In this document: positions 55,739 to 63,103 of the stretch, one piece after another
How the letters are laid out: every line of letters begins with the position of its first letter
Position numbering within the stretch: position 1 is the stretch's first letter
Source of the DNA: Tsuneonella dongtanensis
Lineage (GTDB): Bacteria > Pseudomonadota > Alphaproteobacteria > Sphingomonadales > Sphingomonadaceae
Length of the DNA: 64,000 nt
Assembly (NCBI RefSeq): GCF_001698205.1
Contig: NZ_CP016591.1
Location: forward strand, 868,001 to 932,000
Reading direction: 5' to 3'
The notes under the pieces: model-generated
What the model saw: the letters and a program-made list of their open reading frames with translations, nothing else
What the model was told of the DNA's origin: nothing
Databases searched by the model: none
Program-made: the position numbers and the translations under genes

Positions 55739-56523
55739 CGATGCGGTTGGATAAGCCTTCACTCGATGCGAAGTCGGCCATGGTGTGCTCCCAGGCCGGG
55801 ATCGATCTGATGAACAAGCAGGCCATCGACCTTCGAAAGACCATCAAGGTCCTGGAAGGCCAGATCCAGGATATCGAGAAGCACAAGACAAAGCAGGAGC
55901 GGCTGGCCGGGGTCGGTCTGACTCTCAACCTGCTGAAGGCGACTTCCGAGGCCTTTGTCGACCTTGGCATGGCGCTCACCGGCGCGAAGAACCCCGTCCT
56001 TGCATCGCTCAAGAAATTGCGTCCCGTCGCATCCGAAGCCGGCAACGTCCTGGCAGGAAAGGGCCTGACGAAGGATTCGGCGAAGGCCGCCATTGGTTAT
56101 GCAAAGGGGGGCAAGGACAACTTCGAAAAATGCATGTCCGATTTCGCCGCGAACACGACGAATTTGATGATCGATGCTATGGCCAATGACACCTATGGTG
56201 TGAAAAAGGCCGGTGCGAAAAGCGTCATCGCCGCCAACAAATGCGCATTGGCGGCAGGCGAGGTCATGAAGGAGCGTTCGCGGAAAGGTGCGGGCGAGCT
56301 GTGGGGCAAGGCCTCCGACAAAGTCGGCAGGGTGACGGACTTCGCTTTCGCAATCGAAAAATACAACCACGATCTGGAAAAGGCGTTCGACACCTATCTG
56401 TCCGATATCGAAGGTGCGGGCGGCACGGAATCGGCGAAGAAAACGGTGAAGGCGGGCCTGCAAAAGCAGATCGATAACTTGCGCAAGCTGGAAGCAGCGG
56501 TCGCCGATTGCGCGGGTAAATAG
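55735..56523 (+). CDS. Unknown protein translationally coupled to clpV
   Basis: This 262-residue protein starts at the ATG of an ATGA overlap with clpV; a second ATG at 55741 is possible. It has no signal peptide. Residues about 27-58 look like a coiled coil (DLRKTIKVLEGQIQDIEKHK). An amphipathic or hydrophobic helix follows at 58-82 (GVGLTLNLLKATSEAFVDLG). Most of the rest is Lys/Ala/Gly-rich helix, and a last helix lies near 240-262. No known toxin or adaptor motif is seen. The position at the end of a tss operon fits a T6SS cargo or accessory factor; no immunity-like gene follows. Function unknown. Confidence 0.78.
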   Translation: MTMRLDKPSLDAKSAMVCSQAGIDLMNKQAIDLRKTIKVLEGQIQDIEKHKTKQERLAGVGLTLNLLKATSEAFVDLGMALTGAKNPVLASLKKLRPVASEAGNVLAGKGLTKDSAKAAIGYAKGGKDNFEKCMSDFAANTTNLMIDAMANDTYGVKKAGAKSVIAANKCALAAGEVMKERSRKGAGELWGKASDKVGRVTDFAFAIEKYNHDLEKAFDTYLSDIEGAGGTESAKKTVKAGLQKQIDNLRKLEAAVADCAGK

Positions 56524-56695
56524 GTTCACCGCACCTCGCGAAAAGGATGCGGGCGAGGGAAGCCATCCGGATCGAGGCGGCTTCGGCCGAATAAGCGAAG
56601 CGTTCTGCAGCGGATGGGGATTATCGGCGTGGCAGCCAGCAGCGCGTCCTTCCGCTCGCGGGCACTCACGAGCCTCGGCCTTAGATGGGCGGGAT

Positions 56696-57283
56696 CTACT
56701 GCCTGACAGGCAACCGACGGCGTTCCGAAGCGTCGTCCCGGTCCAGAGCACGCCTTCCTGAAGCACGCCACACAGGGTTCGCATCGGCACGCAGTTCGAA
56801 GGCCGCCCGACCGCCCGGCCGATCGAGCAACTCCTTTGTCAGTGCCCTCGTTTCGTCATCGGGGCCGAGCGCCCACAGCGCAGCGATACGGTTCGCTGCG
56901 GCTTCCACATCACCTGTGTCCAGCGCAGCCCGGGCAGCGGTCGCCTGGACCGGCCGTGCGCGCCAGCCGCGACGGGTCGAGAGCTCGAATGCCTTGGCAA
57001 AGCCTTGGGGATCGCCGGACGTCAGGTTTGCCATCGACAGAAGGAAAAGGTGCTCGGCGGGGACAGGACGCCGCCGGACGAGCACCTGCGCTTCCTTGAT
57101 GGCGGCGTCGCCATCGGTTCCGACAAGTGCGGCTGCCGCGAGCGGAGCCTGCGCGAAGGCGCGGAAAGGGCCTGGTACGAGCACGGCGAGCGCCGGGTCG
57201 TTCACAGTCGCGCGGTCGATCTGCGCGCACACTGCCACTCCGGCAAGGAGCACCATGAGCGCGATCCATGTGGCACGGATCAT
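56696..57283 (-). CDS. Uncharacterised exported/anchored protein next to O-antigen ligase
   Basis: This 195-residue protein has an N-terminal hydrophobic helix (MIRATWIALMVLLAGVAVCA), either a signal sequence or an anchor. The Ala-rich helical remainder has TPR-like spacing (AAALVGTDGDAAIKEAQVLV, ARAALDTGDVEAAANRIAAL). The start overlaps the ligase stop (ATGA). Such small helical partners are often seen with Wzy_C ligases. Function unknown. Confidence 0.7.
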   Translation of the reverse strand: MIRATWIALMVLLAGVAVCAQIDRATVNDPALAVLVPGPFRAFAQAPLAAAALVGTDGDAAIKEAQVLVRRRPVPAEHLFLLSMANLTSGDPQGFAKAFELSTRRGWRARPVQATAARAALDTGDVEAAANRIAALWALGPDDETRALTKELLDRPGGRAAFELRADANPVWRASGRRALDRDDASERRRLPVRQ

Positions 57284-58668
57284 GGAAGGGGGCCCCGGTC
57301 CGTGCGAACTATCGGACTGCGCGCGAGCAGTGCGACAGCCAGAGCGCCAAGGCACAGCATCGCCTGGTTCCTGAGCGGATAGGCCAATGTCGATTGGGCG
57401 GCAATCGCCGCCAGGAACAACAGGGCCGCGCGCGCCGACCAGGCGTCGGGGGTGCGAATTGCCCGCCATCCCGTCAGGATCACCCAGCCTATCCAGGCGG
57501 CGGCTATGAGCACCGCCACCAAACCTCCTTCGATCGCGAGCTCCAGGTAATCCATGTGCGCCCGTCCGGCCCTTCGCGGGCTTACGTGTTCGAGCGACTC
57601 GTCGACCTGGAAGACCTCGTCGAAAGTCCCCATCCCCGCACCAACCGGCCAGTAGCGCTGCGCAGCGTAGAGCGAATCCGCGCGCATCTCGGCGCGCATA
57701 CCGTCACCTCCGTCGAAACGGTCGAGTGTCTCCTGCGCCCGATCGGTTGTGAGGATCGCCGCAGCGCCGGCAAGCGCAAGCAAAGCAAAGGCTGCTGCCC
57801 AAGTCATCGACCGTCGCGAATTCCCGGCATGCCGATCTGCGCGCGGCTGGATCCCGGCAAGGCGCCAGGCGAACAGCAATGCTGGCGCCGCCAACAGGAC
57901 CATCCCGCTGCGTGAACCCGTGAGTACGACACAGGTAGCCAGGAACGCCCCTGCCGCCGCGCGAATGGCTTTTTGCTGAGCCGTCCGGGCCGGAGCAGGC
58001 AGCCCGACCAGGAACAACAGGGCGCCCACGAGCGCAAGGGCCGCGGCGTTACGATCGGCGAATGTCGCCACGAGTACGCCGGCAAGCGGCCGCTGCGATG
58101 CGTAGAGATCTCCCCATTCGTCGTTGAACAGGTGCAGGGTTCCGAAAGCGGCGGCGGCTATCGCGAGGCAGACGGTGATGGATTGCAACACCGCGAGCTC
58201 GCGCGGAGAGCACCGCATGGCAAGCACCATGACCGCAAGCGGCGCCAAAGTGCCGAGAAAGGCGACGAGCGTGCGCGCAGGGGAAAGCGATAGCGGAAAC
58301 CAGCCCAGTCCCCCCGAGAGCATTTGCGATCCGGCAACAAGGCTGCGACCGGGTAAGTCCCGCCAGAGATCGGGATGAAGCGGCACGAGCTGGACAAGGG
58401 GAAAAAGGCAACTTGCAGCGACAAGCAAAGTGAGGGCGCGCGGCGAAGTCGTGGCAAACTCCGCCAAGGCCTTCCCGCGGACTGCCAGCGCAGCGATCGC
58501 AGCCAATTGCACGACAAGATTGCCCCAGGGCGCGTTCGCTCCGCCCCCACCGATGGCGACGGCCAACGCGAGAAGGATGGACACCGTCCAGGCGTCCCTC
58601 GAGAGCCTTATCGGCAGATAGGACTTGCCTCCGCTGGTCATGACTTGTGTCGCGTCGCCCACTTGCAA
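57280..58668 (-). CDS. O-antigen ligase / Wzy_C family membrane protein
   Basis: This polytopic membrane protein of 462 residues has about ten hydrophobic helices. It carries the Wzy_C signatures GSRSGMVLLA and RAHMDYLELAIEGG, the latter in the large periplasmic loop. Family members join or polymerise lipid-linked glycans. The chosen TTG start has GGGAGG 6 nt upstream, but that site is buried in a perfect hairpin (58671-58694). The ATG at 58641 lacks a visible ribosome site and would give 453 residues. No glycosyltransferase is adjacent. Confidence 0.82.
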   Translation of the reverse strand: MQVGDATQVMTSGGKSYLPIRLSRDAWTVSILLALAVAIGGGGANAPWGNLVVQLAAIAALAVRGKALAEFATTSPRALTLLVAASCLFPLVQLVPLHPDLWRDLPGRSLVAGSQMLSGGLGWFPLSLSPARTLVAFLGTLAPLAVMVLAMRCSPRELAVLQSITVCLAIAAAAFGTLHLFNDEWGDLYASQRPLAGVLVATFADRNAAALALVGALLFLVGLPAPARTAQQKAIRAAAGAFLATCVVLTGSRSGMVLLAAPALLFAWRLAGIQPRADRHAGNSRRSMTWAAAFALLALAGAAAILTTDRAQETLDRFDGGDGMRAEMRADSLYAAQRYWPVGAGMGTFDEVFQVDESLEHVSPRRAGRAHMDYLELAIEGGLVAVLIAAAWIGWVILTGWRAIRTPDAWSARAALLFLAAIAAQSTLAYPLRNQAMLCLGALAVALLARSPIVRTDRGPLP

Positions 58669-58670
58669 GA

Positions 58671-58694
58671 ACGGCCTCCCTTGCGGGAGGCCGT
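58671..58694 (-). terminator. Perfect 10-bp stem, 4-nt loop hairpin upstream of the ligase gene
   Basis: ACGGCCTCCC and GGGAGGCCGT flank TTGC. It lies between the small exported gene and the ligase, both on the minus strand. On that strand it is followed by TCTTG only, so the U tract is poor. It may terminate the small gene or mask the ribosome site of the TTG start. Confidence 0.55.
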
Positions 58695-58719
58695 ATCATG
58701 GTCGCGAATCTGGGATCCG

Positions 58720-58968
58720 TCAGCCGCGGGTACGGCCACCGCCACCGCCGGAGCCCGCGAGGATTGCGGCGATAATCGCAGCGAGGAGAAGCAGAAGCCA
58801 GAGGTGCCGGCCCTTGAGTTCGTTCTGGTCTACGACGCTCTCGGTCCCTCGGCTGATGTCGACCGCGACGGGCGAGCTTTCCGCGCGCGTACCGGCAGTC
58901 GCCGGAGACGAGCCCAGCACCATCGCAAACGAGGCGGCCACGAAGGCGAGCTTGGCGGTGGGCTTCAT
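58720..58968 (-). CDS. Small exported protein with C-terminal membrane helix and Gly-rich tail
   Basis: This 82-residue protein has a signal peptide (1-25, ending PATA), a short polar stretch with TESVVDQNELKG, a transmembrane helix (about 56-72, LWLLLLLAAIIAAILAG) and the tail GSGGGGGRTRG. AGGA lies 8 nt before the ATG. The architecture resembles a membrane-sorting tail, but no PEP or LPXTG box is present. It is divergent from the RiPP cluster. Function unknown. Confidence 0.65.
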   Translation of the reverse strand: MKPTAKLAFVAASFAMVLGSSPATAGTRAESSPVAVDISRGTESVVDQNELKGRHLWLLLLLAAIIAAILAGSGGGGGRTRG

Positions 58969-59005
58969 GAGAAATTCCTAAGATGAATCGGACGGTTGCA
59001 GGAGA

Positions 59006-59034
59006 ATCCTACACAGCGCGCAAATAGAACGCAA
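59006..59034 (-). promoter_or_regulatory. Candidate promoter of the small exported gene
   Basis: Read on the minus strand, TTGCGT (59034-59029) is followed after 17 bp by TAGGAT (59011-59006), 38 bp ahead of the ATG. The match is moderate and by eye. Confidence 0.4.
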
Positions 59035-59235
59035 GGTGCGGCGGCGTCGTTCCCGGTACCACGAGGTTCCCGTCATATCGCTATCGACGCAGCGAGCGCC
59101 GGCGATTAGTCGGTTTGGAAGGATGAAGCACCACACGAAATCTTCGGCCTATTCCGCCGCGCCGCGCCCGCTTCAGGGCGGAAAGGTTCTGCTTGCTTCG
59201 ACGCCGGAACCTGAGGGCAAGGCCAGTCATGGCAT

Positions 59236-60123
59236 GTGCCGCTGGATCGTCCAGGCGTCCCATTGACGGTACCGGCGCCCGATGTGACGTCGATGCTGCA
59301 TACCGAGATGCAGGTCACGCGCGGTCACGTGCCCGACCCGGTGGGTATCGACGCGGTGCGGGCAGACGGCGTCACGTTCGGCAAGGACGAGTTCTGGTTC
59401 GCCACACCCGAAGGGGTCCGTTTTCACTACCAGCGAGGCAGGGGCATCATCGCCGAAATACCGGAAGGTGACCTGGCCTACGATGACTTCCGGATCTTCC
59501 TCTGGGGTACCGTGTATGGCGCGGTGGCCTGGCTCAACGGATGCTTCCCGCTGCATGCGAGCGCGATAGTCTCCAACGGTCGCGCGATCGCCTTCACCGC
59601 CGATTCGGGTGGGGGAAAATCCACTCTGGCTGCGGCGCTGGCGGCGCGCGGATTTCCCCATTTGTGCGACGACACGCTGGTTCTCGCCATGGCCGGGGAT
59701 CGGCTAGTGGGCGTGCCCGATCGCAAACCGCTCAAGCTTTGGGCGGACGCGGCGCGCTTCATCGGCGCCGATACGGGCGACCAAATCCTTGGCCTGCCCG
59801 GCAAGTTCTACGGGAAGGCCGCCCGGAGCGCCGATGTGGCCGCGCCCCTGACCGACCTGATCGTCCTGGTCCCCGGCGAAAAGGTCGCGTTCGTCGAGGC
59901 CGAAGCTGCAGCAGCGAAATTGAAGGCGTTCACTGAGGCCATGTATCGGCCTGCAATCGCCGTGGTTCGGGGAGACGAGCAAGTCCACGGCGCCTGGCTC
60001 TTCGAACTGCTGCGATCGGTTCGGGTCTGGCGTTTCGAGCGTCCCACCTCCCATCTCGATCATTCGCAGTTTGATTGGCTCGCCAGCGCCCTGGAACAAT
60101 TGCCGGTGGGCGCCCTTCGCTGA
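59236..60123 (+). CDS. HPr-kinase-like enzyme of the lasso-type RiPP cluster
   Basis: This 295-residue protein has the core of HprK/PpkA-like kinases: PLHASAIVSNGRAIAF, a Walker A loop ADSGGGKST (about 123-131) and CDDTLVL as the acidic segment. Relatives in paeninodin-type lasso clusters phosphorylate the C-terminal serine of the peptide; the precursor here ends in Ser. The GTG start at 59236 is uncertain, and ATG 59293 is an alternative that would trim the N-terminal strand. It is the first gene of the cluster, 125 bp before the precursor. Confidence 0.82.
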   Translation: MPLDRPGVPLTVPAPDVTSMLHTEMQVTRGHVPDPVGIDAVRADGVTFGKDEFWFATPEGVRFHYQRGRGIIAEIPEGDLAYDDFRIFLWGTVYGAVAWLNGCFPLHASAIVSNGRAIAFTADSGGGKSTLAAALAARGFPHLCDDTLVLAMAGDRLVGVPDRKPLKLWADAARFIGADTGDQILGLPGKFYGKAARSADVAAPLTDLIVLVPGEKVAFVEAEAAAAKLKAFTEAMYRPAIAVVRGDEQVHGAWLFELLRSVRVWRFERPTSHLDHSQFDWLASALEQLPVGALR

Positions 60124-60168
60124 TCGCGCGACAATCGGCATCCGCAATGGCAGGAACTGGCTTCGCCC

Positions 60169-60197
60169 TTGTTGCGTAAGATTTTTTCAACTATGCT
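60169..60197 (+). promoter_or_regulatory. Candidate promoter directly ahead of the RiPP precursor
   Basis: TTGTTG (60169-60174), a 17-bp spacer and TATGCT (60192-60197) lie 50 bp before the precursor ATG, with an AT-rich spacer (TAAGATTTTTTCAA). A private promoter would let the precursor be made in excess of its enzymes. Confidence 0.5.
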
Positions 60198-60247
60198 GCT
60201 TCGCAACATGGGCCGCTCCATTCGAGACTCTTTTTGGGATTTGCACG

Positions 60248-60391
60248 ATGAACCAGCGTATCGTCCTTACTGACCGCAAGCCGTGGACACGGCCGGCGCT
60301 GGGCAAGCCCGACGTTTCCCTTGCCGATGTCGCCTTGACGCAAGACGGGAAACCCGGCGACGGGGGGACGGGACAAAATCACAAGTCGTAA
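60248..60391 (+). CDS. Lasso-type RiPP precursor peptide
   Basis: This is a 47-residue peptide. The leader has Trp13-x-x-Pro16-x-Leu18 (KPWTRPALGK), which matches the Tyr/Trp-x-x-Pro-x-Leu leader motif bound by lasso B1 proteins. A Thr at 31 may be the usual Thr near the cleavage site. The tail is Gly/Asp-rich and polar, ending in NHKS. C-terminal Ser47 fits the neighbouring HPr-like kinase. A canonical ring register (residue 1 to Asp/Glu at 7-9, with Thr at -2) is not available. The gene lies between kinase and B1, as in related clusters. Confidence 0.75.
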   Translation: MNQRIVLTDRKPWTRPALGKPDVSLADVALTQDGKPGDGGTGQNHKS

Positions 60392-60473
60392 TCCGGGGCG
60401 GCCAAGCGACGATTCCGAGCGGCAGTCCTCTACCGCCCAGCTCGTCAAGAACTCGGGCGCCTTCGGTAGTACC

Positions 60474-60698
60474 ATGGTGGGCGATGAGCTTACCGTGATC
60501 AATTTGCGGAGCGGCAGGTTCTCGACCATGTCCGGAACCGCGCTCCGCATCTGGGAGCTTCTCGATCAGACCGCTGAGCTGGCGTCCGTCTGTTCGGCGC
60601 TGGAGGCCGAGTACGATGTCGAACCGGGACGGTGCCGAGCGGAAGTCGAGCGGTTCGCTGACGAACTGGTCGCCGCGGGTCTTGCGCGCTACGACTGA
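60474..60698 (+). CDS. Lasso B1 / PqqD-like leader-binding protein
   Basis: From its only standard start this is a 74-residue protein: DELTVINLRSGRFSTMSGTA, LRIWELLDQ, and a C-terminal helix pair ending DELVAAGLARYD. These are the PqqD-fold features of RiPP recognition elements that hand the precursor to the B2 protease. PqqD domains usually have one more N-terminal beta-strand; in-frame codons upstream of the ATG (AQLVKNSGAFGST) look like that strand but no ATG, GTG or TTG precedes them. The true start may be non-standard. Confidence 0.78.
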   Translation: MVGDELTVINLRSGRFSTMSGTALRIWELLDQTAELASVCSALEAEYDVEPGRCRAEVERFADELVAAGLARYD

Positions 60699-61140
60699 TC
60701 CCGTCCAGCGGATCGGAACCTGGGCTGCGACGACGATTGTCATGATCCGGCTGCTTGTGGCGATGGCCCTCGTACAGTGGATCCCTCTCGGCCGCTGGGG
60801 GTGGTCGCTGGGCAGCGCGACACCATCGGCGACCACCCCTCTTCCACAATTAACTGTAATCGACCCCGACACTCGGGCCATGGCGCGCCGGATCGAACGG
60901 GCTGCGTGGCGCCTTCCATTCACTGTCAAATGCCTGCCGCAGGCGATGGTCCTGCAATGGTGGCTCAAGCGCACGGGGCGCGGTGGTTCGCTGGTCATAG
61001 CCGTCCACGCGAACGACCGCGAAAGCGGGGATTGCTGGCACGCTTGGGTGGAACAAGGTGGGGTTATCCTGATCGGAGACTGCGAGCGGAGCGAATATCG
61101 GCCTCTCGTCGCGTTCCAGACCCTGGCCCATGCCGGCTGA
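60682..61140 (+). CDS. Lasso B2 / transglutaminase-like leader peptidase
   Basis: This 152-residue protein from a TTG has the cysteine-protease triad of lasso B2 enzymes: Cys84 in VKCLPQAMVLQWWLKRTG, His120 in CWHAWVE and Asp133 in LIGDCE. B2 removes the leader so that the ring can close. The TTG start retains the N-terminal helix (WAATTIVMIRLLVAMALVQW) seen in relatives. ATG 60742 would cut it short, and ATG 60616 would overlap B1 by 83 bp. The stop overlaps the cyclase gene by 11 bp. Confidence 0.83.
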   Translation: MRATTDPVQRIGTWAATTIVMIRLLVAMALVQWIPLGRWGWSLGSATPSATTPLPQLTVIDPDTRAMARRIERAAWRLPFTVKCLPQAMVLQWWLKRTGRGGSLVIAVHANDRESGDCWHAWVEQGGVILIGDCERSEYRPLVAFQTLAHAG

Positions 61141-63103
61141 GGCCGGACCGGAGCAATCGCACGACCTCCTCGTCGCGGCGGCCATCGACCTGTGCGGAGG
61201 AACGAGGGCAGATGCTTGCGGTGAGCGGATGGCCGCTGCGCTTCTCTTGGGGCGGGCCGGCGACGTTCGCAGCGGGCCGATCGAAGGTGGCTGGTTTGCG
61301 GCGCGCTCCCTTCATGCGCCCGCAGGGAGCCGTTCGCCGCGGGTGATCCGCACGCAGTGGTCCGCTTCGAGCGATGGTGCCCTGACAATGCTCGCCGGCA
61401 CCATTCACCACTTTAGCGACACTTGCCGAACGCTCGCGATCGACCCCCGTGGCGGCCCGGCATTGGCTTATGCCGCAGCGCATGCCCAATTCGGCGACGA
61501 TTGCGATCGTGTCCTGACAGGCAACTACACAGCCCTGCAGTGGTTTCCTTCGCGCCGTCAGGTGCGCATCGCGCGTTCGCCGACCGGCTTCTACCCCATG
61601 CATGTGTGGCGAGACGGTGAATTTCTCGTCGCGGCATCGATCCCCCGAGCACTTTTCGCCGCGGGTGCTCCGGACGAGATCGACGAGGCGATGCTCGGCG
61701 ACAGGCTCCTGTTCAACTCAACCGATCACGTGCGCAGTTGGTTTCTCGGACATCGCCGGGTCGGGGCTGCAACCGTCGAGATGCACGATCCGGCTGGGTT
61801 CCAGCGAAGGACCTTCTGGTCGTTCGACGCGGTTCGCCCGGTGCGCTTTGCCCGCGACGAGGATTACGTCGAAGCGGTGGACGAGCAGATGGGACGCGCC
61901 CTCGATGCGGCGCTGGAAGGGACCCGCCGGTGCGCGATGTACCTTTCCGGAGGACTCGATTCGCAGGGCGTCGCCAGCTACGCGGTGGAGCGCCTTGCAG
62001 GGGGTGAGCGACTTCATGCCTACACCGCCTTGCCGATGGTGGAAGCGCCGCACCGCGCGCCTCCCGACCGGTTCGACGACGAGAGCGCCCATGTGCGGGC
62101 ATTGGCCGATATGTATCCGGACAGGATTGAAACCAACTTCGTTCGGAGCGAGGATCAGAACCTCGGTGACGAGATGGAAGCGGTCTTCCTGATGGGGTCA
62201 TGGCCCCCCGCCAACGTTGCGACAGGCGCGTGGTCTTATCCGATCGTTCGCGCTGCGGCGGCCGCGGGGTGCGATACGATCCTGAACGCCGGCTTCGGCA
62301 ACATGGTCTTCAGCTATGACGGGTACACGGGATTTCCCGGCTGGCTGCGGCAGGGGCGCATCGTGACGCTGCTGCGCGAACTGCGCGCGCTCGACGACGA
62401 CCGGTCGCTCGCATGGCGCTTCGCCGCGCGGGCGGTAATGCCCAATCTCCCGCCAGCGGCGCGTCTGGCGATCAAGGGGCGCGCCAAGACGAGCGTCGAT
62501 CCCTTTACGACCTGGTCGCCGATGCGAGAGGATTTTGCCCGCGACAGCGGAGCCATCGACCGATTTCGCGAAGCGGGCCTTGAGGCGGCAACTTCGCGCA
62601 CCGCCTCGGGCGCCGAATGGCGGCAAGGTGCGTGGGAAAGCGGCTTCACCGATGGGCCCGAACTGCAGGTCGCCTTCGCTCTCCTCTACGGTGTGCAGGA
62701 TCGCGATCCCACAGCCTACCTTCCGCTCGTCGAACTATGCGCGGGCATGCCCGACGATCAGTTCCTTCGACATGGCCAGTCACGCTGGCTGGCGCGCCGC
62801 CTGCTGAAAGGCCGAATCCCGGAAATGGTCAGGCTGGAGACCCGCCGCGGACGGCAGAATGCCGACTGGCCGGAGCGGTTTGCGCGGGAAAGAGACGCCC
62901 TTCGCGCGGAGCTCGCGATGCTGGAAAACGATCCCGACGTCGCGAGGGTCATCGACCTCCCCCGTCTGGCAGGGGACCTCTCCGCTTGGGCCGGCCCGTC
63001 TGCGGACACTTTGGCCGACAAGAACCGCATTCAGACGGCGATCGGTACAGGCATCACGGCCGCACGGTTCTTGCGATACAGCCGGCGTCGCAATGTCGCC
63101 TGA
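61130..63103 (+). CDS. Lasso cyclase, asparagine-synthetase-like
   Basis: This 657-residue protein has an N-terminal glutaminase-like domain without an N-terminal Cys (so no ammonia-generating activity is expected). Its ATP-pyrophosphatase domain starts with MYLSGGLDSQG (Ser273-Ser278). In lasso clusters this enzyme adenylates the ring acid and closes the macrolactam. GNYTALQWFPSRRQVRIARS and GFGNMVFSYDGY are further family segments. The gene overlaps both B2 and the transporter by 11 bp. Confidence 0.9.
   Translation: MPAEAGPEQSHDLLVAAAIDLCGGTRADACGERMAAALLLGRAGDVRSGPIEGGWFAARSLHAPAGSRSPRVIRTQWSASSDGALTMLAGTIHHFSDTCRTLAIDPRGGPALAYAAAHAQFGDDCDRVLTGNYTALQWFPSRRQVRIARSPTGFYPMHVWRDGEFLVAASIPRALFAAGAPDEIDEAMLGDRLLFNSTDHVRSWFLGHRRVGAATVEMHDPAGFQRRTFWSFDAVRPVRFARDEDYVEAVDEQMGRALDAALEGTRRCAMYLSGGLDSQGVASYAVERLAGGERLHAYTALPMVEAPHRAPPDRFDDESAHVRALADMYPDRIETNFVRSEDQNLGDEMEAVFLMGSWPPANVATGAWSYPIVRAAAAAGCDTILNAGFGNMVFSYDGYTGFPGWLRQGRIVTLLRELRALDDDRSLAWRFAARAVMPNLPPAARLAIKGRAKTSVDPFTTWSPMREDFARDSGAIDRFREAGLEAATSRTASGAEWRQGAWESGFTDGPELQVAFALLYGVQDRDPTAYLPLVELCAGMPDDQFLRHGQSRWLARRLLKGRIPEMVRLETRRGRQNADWPERFARERDALRAELAMLENDPDVARVIDLPRLAGDLSAWAGPSADTLADKNRIQTAIGTGITAARFLRYSRRRNVA

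Noticed and set aside
59123-59266. 47-codon frame before the kinase as a second RiPP precursor (begins MKHHTKSSAYSAAPRP)
   Set aside because: It lacks the W/Y-x-x-P-x-L leader motif, has no convincing spacing to a ribosome site and overlaps the kinase start; the peptide at 60248 fits far better.
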